Assembly (NCBI GenBank): GCA_027296205.1
Contig: JAPUJM010000026.1
Location: 1-5,994 of the forward strand
Direction: 5' to 3'
Origin: Actinomycetota bacterium
GTDB lineage: Bacteria > Actinomycetota > Acidimicrobiia > Spongiisociales > ZC4RG35
DNA: 5,994 nt
Made by a program: the position numbers and the translations under genes. The notes below the pieces were generated by a model, which saw only the letters and a program-made list of their open reading frames with translations, was not told where the DNA came from and searched no databases. Positions 4,788 through 5,994 of the stretch are shown here, in pieces; the first letter of the stretch is position 1; every line of letters starts with the position of its first letter.

Positions 4788-5994
4788 TGACCAACAAAGA
4801 CACCCGATCGACAATCCACGAGGCGATGGCCCGGTTTCGGGCATCGCTGCTTCGTCGCGCGTCGGCAGTGGCCTGGGTCGTTCTCATCATCATCGGCGCG
4901 CAGGCCGTTCGCAGGGAGGTCTTCACACTGCCGGCCTTCTACATACCGATGGCAGGTTTGGCGGTGCTGTCGGTTTCGGCGGCCGCAACCCGGTGGGAAG
5001 GGCTCATGGCGACCAGGGCGGCCCCATGGATCTCTACTGGATGGCTTCTCGCTCTCATCATCGGCTTGACGGCCATCGCCACCATCCCGGAGCTGACTGC
5101 CACGGCACAGCCCATCCTCTTTGGAATAGCGGCGGTATCAGGTCTTCTCCTCACGTGGTGGGCCCACGCGATCATCACCGTGACCATCGGTATCGGGATC
5201 TCCTACATCGCGTTCACCCTCGGACCGGCCGATGCCATACCAGATGTGCTTGCCCCGGTGCTGACTGTCTTGGTCGTCGCTGCTGCGACGGCCCTGGTGG
5301 GTTTTGAGTTCGAGAAAGAAGCCATCGTCTCGGCAGGAAAAGAGAGCAAGCTCGAGGATCAGCGTCTCGACTTCGAACGTCTCTATGCGGTGAGCGCCAC
5401 TCTGGCTCGCGCCGAATCACTGGCCGAGATCGTCCCGCACCTAATCGGAACTATCTGCAAATACCTCGACGCCCAGGTGGGAGTCGTCCTTCTTCACGAC
5501 ATCAACCTGGCGCGCCTGGAGGTGATGAGCCCCATCTGGGTCAACGGATATCCGCTGGAGGCCGAGAAAATATCGGTGGACATAAACGCACCGAGTGTGG
5601 TGGCCCAGACCTATCGGGCCGCCAAGCCGATCCTGATCAAACAGATCGACGTGAAGACCGACTCACATGTCTTGCTCCAGGAGCTTGGCCTGAAACAGGC
5701 ACTGGTGGCGCCTCTCAAGGTAGAAGCGATGAGAGTGGGCGTCATCGTGGTGGGCGATCCCTACCTCCATGACTTCACGGAAGAGCAGTTGGACCAGTTG
5801 GGCTCGCTGGCGGCTCCGGCAGGGCTGGTCCTGAGTCAGATTGGCAGATATGAGGCCCAGGCGGAAATGACCAAGCGGCTTGAAGAGGTCGCCCGAATGA
5901 AGTCTGATTTTGTCTCGACAGTGAGCCACGAGCTACGTAGCCCCCTGACATCGATCATCGGATCGCTGGACACGGTCAATCGCCCCGAGTTGGC
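4787..5994 (+). CDS. Membrane sensor histidine kinase with GAF domain (cut by window edge)
   Basis: This is a two-component sensor; 402 residues are visible. After a short basic N-terminus there are about six membrane segments (roughly 25-41, 49-68, 82-101, 108-125, 126-146, 154-173), with very short loops outside. A charged helical linker follows (174-205). A GAF-like domain spans about 210-352, including VGVVLLHD, APSVVAQTYRAAKPILI and KQALVAPLKV...VGVIVVGD. A helix (about 356-378) leads to the HisKA box SHELRSPLTSIIGSL with phospho-acceptor H381. The dimerisation helix and the whole ATPase domain lie past the right edge. ATG at 4787 is the first start in the frame; AGGGAG at 4767-4772 is 14 bases upstream, farther than ideal. 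The gene is divergent from the hydrolase-Mur ligase-ddl operon, 61 bases apart. The signal sensed is unknown, and no response regulator is visible. Confidence 0.92.
   Translation, partial: MTNKDTRSTIHEAMARFRASLLRRASAVAWVVLIIIGAQAVRREVFTLPAFYIPMAGLAVLSVSAAATRWEGLMATRAAPWISTGWLLALIIGLTAIATIPELTATAQPILFGIAAVSGLLLTWWAHAIITVTIGIGISYIAFTLGPADAIPDVLAPVLTVLVVAAATALVGFEFEKEAIVSAGKESKLEDQRLDFERLYAVSATLARAESLAEIVPHLIGTICKYLDAQVGVVLLHDINLARLEVMSPIWVNGYPLEAEKISVDINAPSVVAQTYRAAKPILIKQIDVKTDSHVLLQELGLKQALVAPLKVEAMRVGVIVVGDPYLHDFTEEQLDQLGSLAAPAGLVLSQIGRYEAQAEMTKRLEEVARMKSDFVSTVSHELRSPLTSIIGSLDTVNRPEL

Overview
The window looks like a high-GC (about 60% by eye) actinobacterial chromosome, probably a deep-branching lineage such as Acidimicrobiia. 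This placement is an inference, not a measurement. It rests on frequent GTG/TTG starts, the zinc-binding (C+) form of ribosomal protein L28, and a recG / rpmB / small AsnC-like / ddl neighbourhood. From memory, that neighbourhood resembles the thiL-rpmB-recG-ddlA region of Streptomyces and Mycobacterium. Nothing mobile, no CRISPR array, and no tRNA or rRNA gene was seen. No gap between genes exceeds about 120 bases.

Layout: (i) 1-564, minus strand, is the N-terminal part of RecG helicase, cut by the left edge. (ii) A 117-base divergent intergenic region holds a perfect 7-bp inverted repeat and leads into a plus-strand cluster: rpmB (L28), a 71-aa divergent cold-shock-fold protein 4 bases downstream, and a 77-aa stand-alone Lrp/AsnC ligand-binding (RAM) domain protein. 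(iii) Convergent to these, with only 17 bases between stop codons, is a minus-strand three-gene operon running from 4725 down to 1384. It encodes an alpha/beta hydrolase, a membrane-anchored MurF-like Mur ligase (4-base ATGA overlap with the hydrolase) and D-alanine--D-alanine ligase. (iv) Divergent from this operon, across 61 bases, a plus-strand multi-TM GAF-HisKA sensor histidine kinase starts at 4787 and runs off the right edge.

How the genes fit together: Ddl makes D-Ala-D-Ala, and MurF-type ligases attach that dipeptide to the peptidoglycan precursor, so the operon couples production and use of one metabolite. The notable feature is the Mur ligase. Its usual soluble UDP-MurNAc-binding N-terminal domain is replaced by about 150 residues of membrane segments, while the ATP-binding core and C-terminal domain look intact. 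The histidine kinase could regulate the divergent cell-wall operon, but this rests on position only. The most interesting items are this membrane Mur ligase and the cold-shock-like protein that has lost its nucleic-acid-binding aromatic residues.
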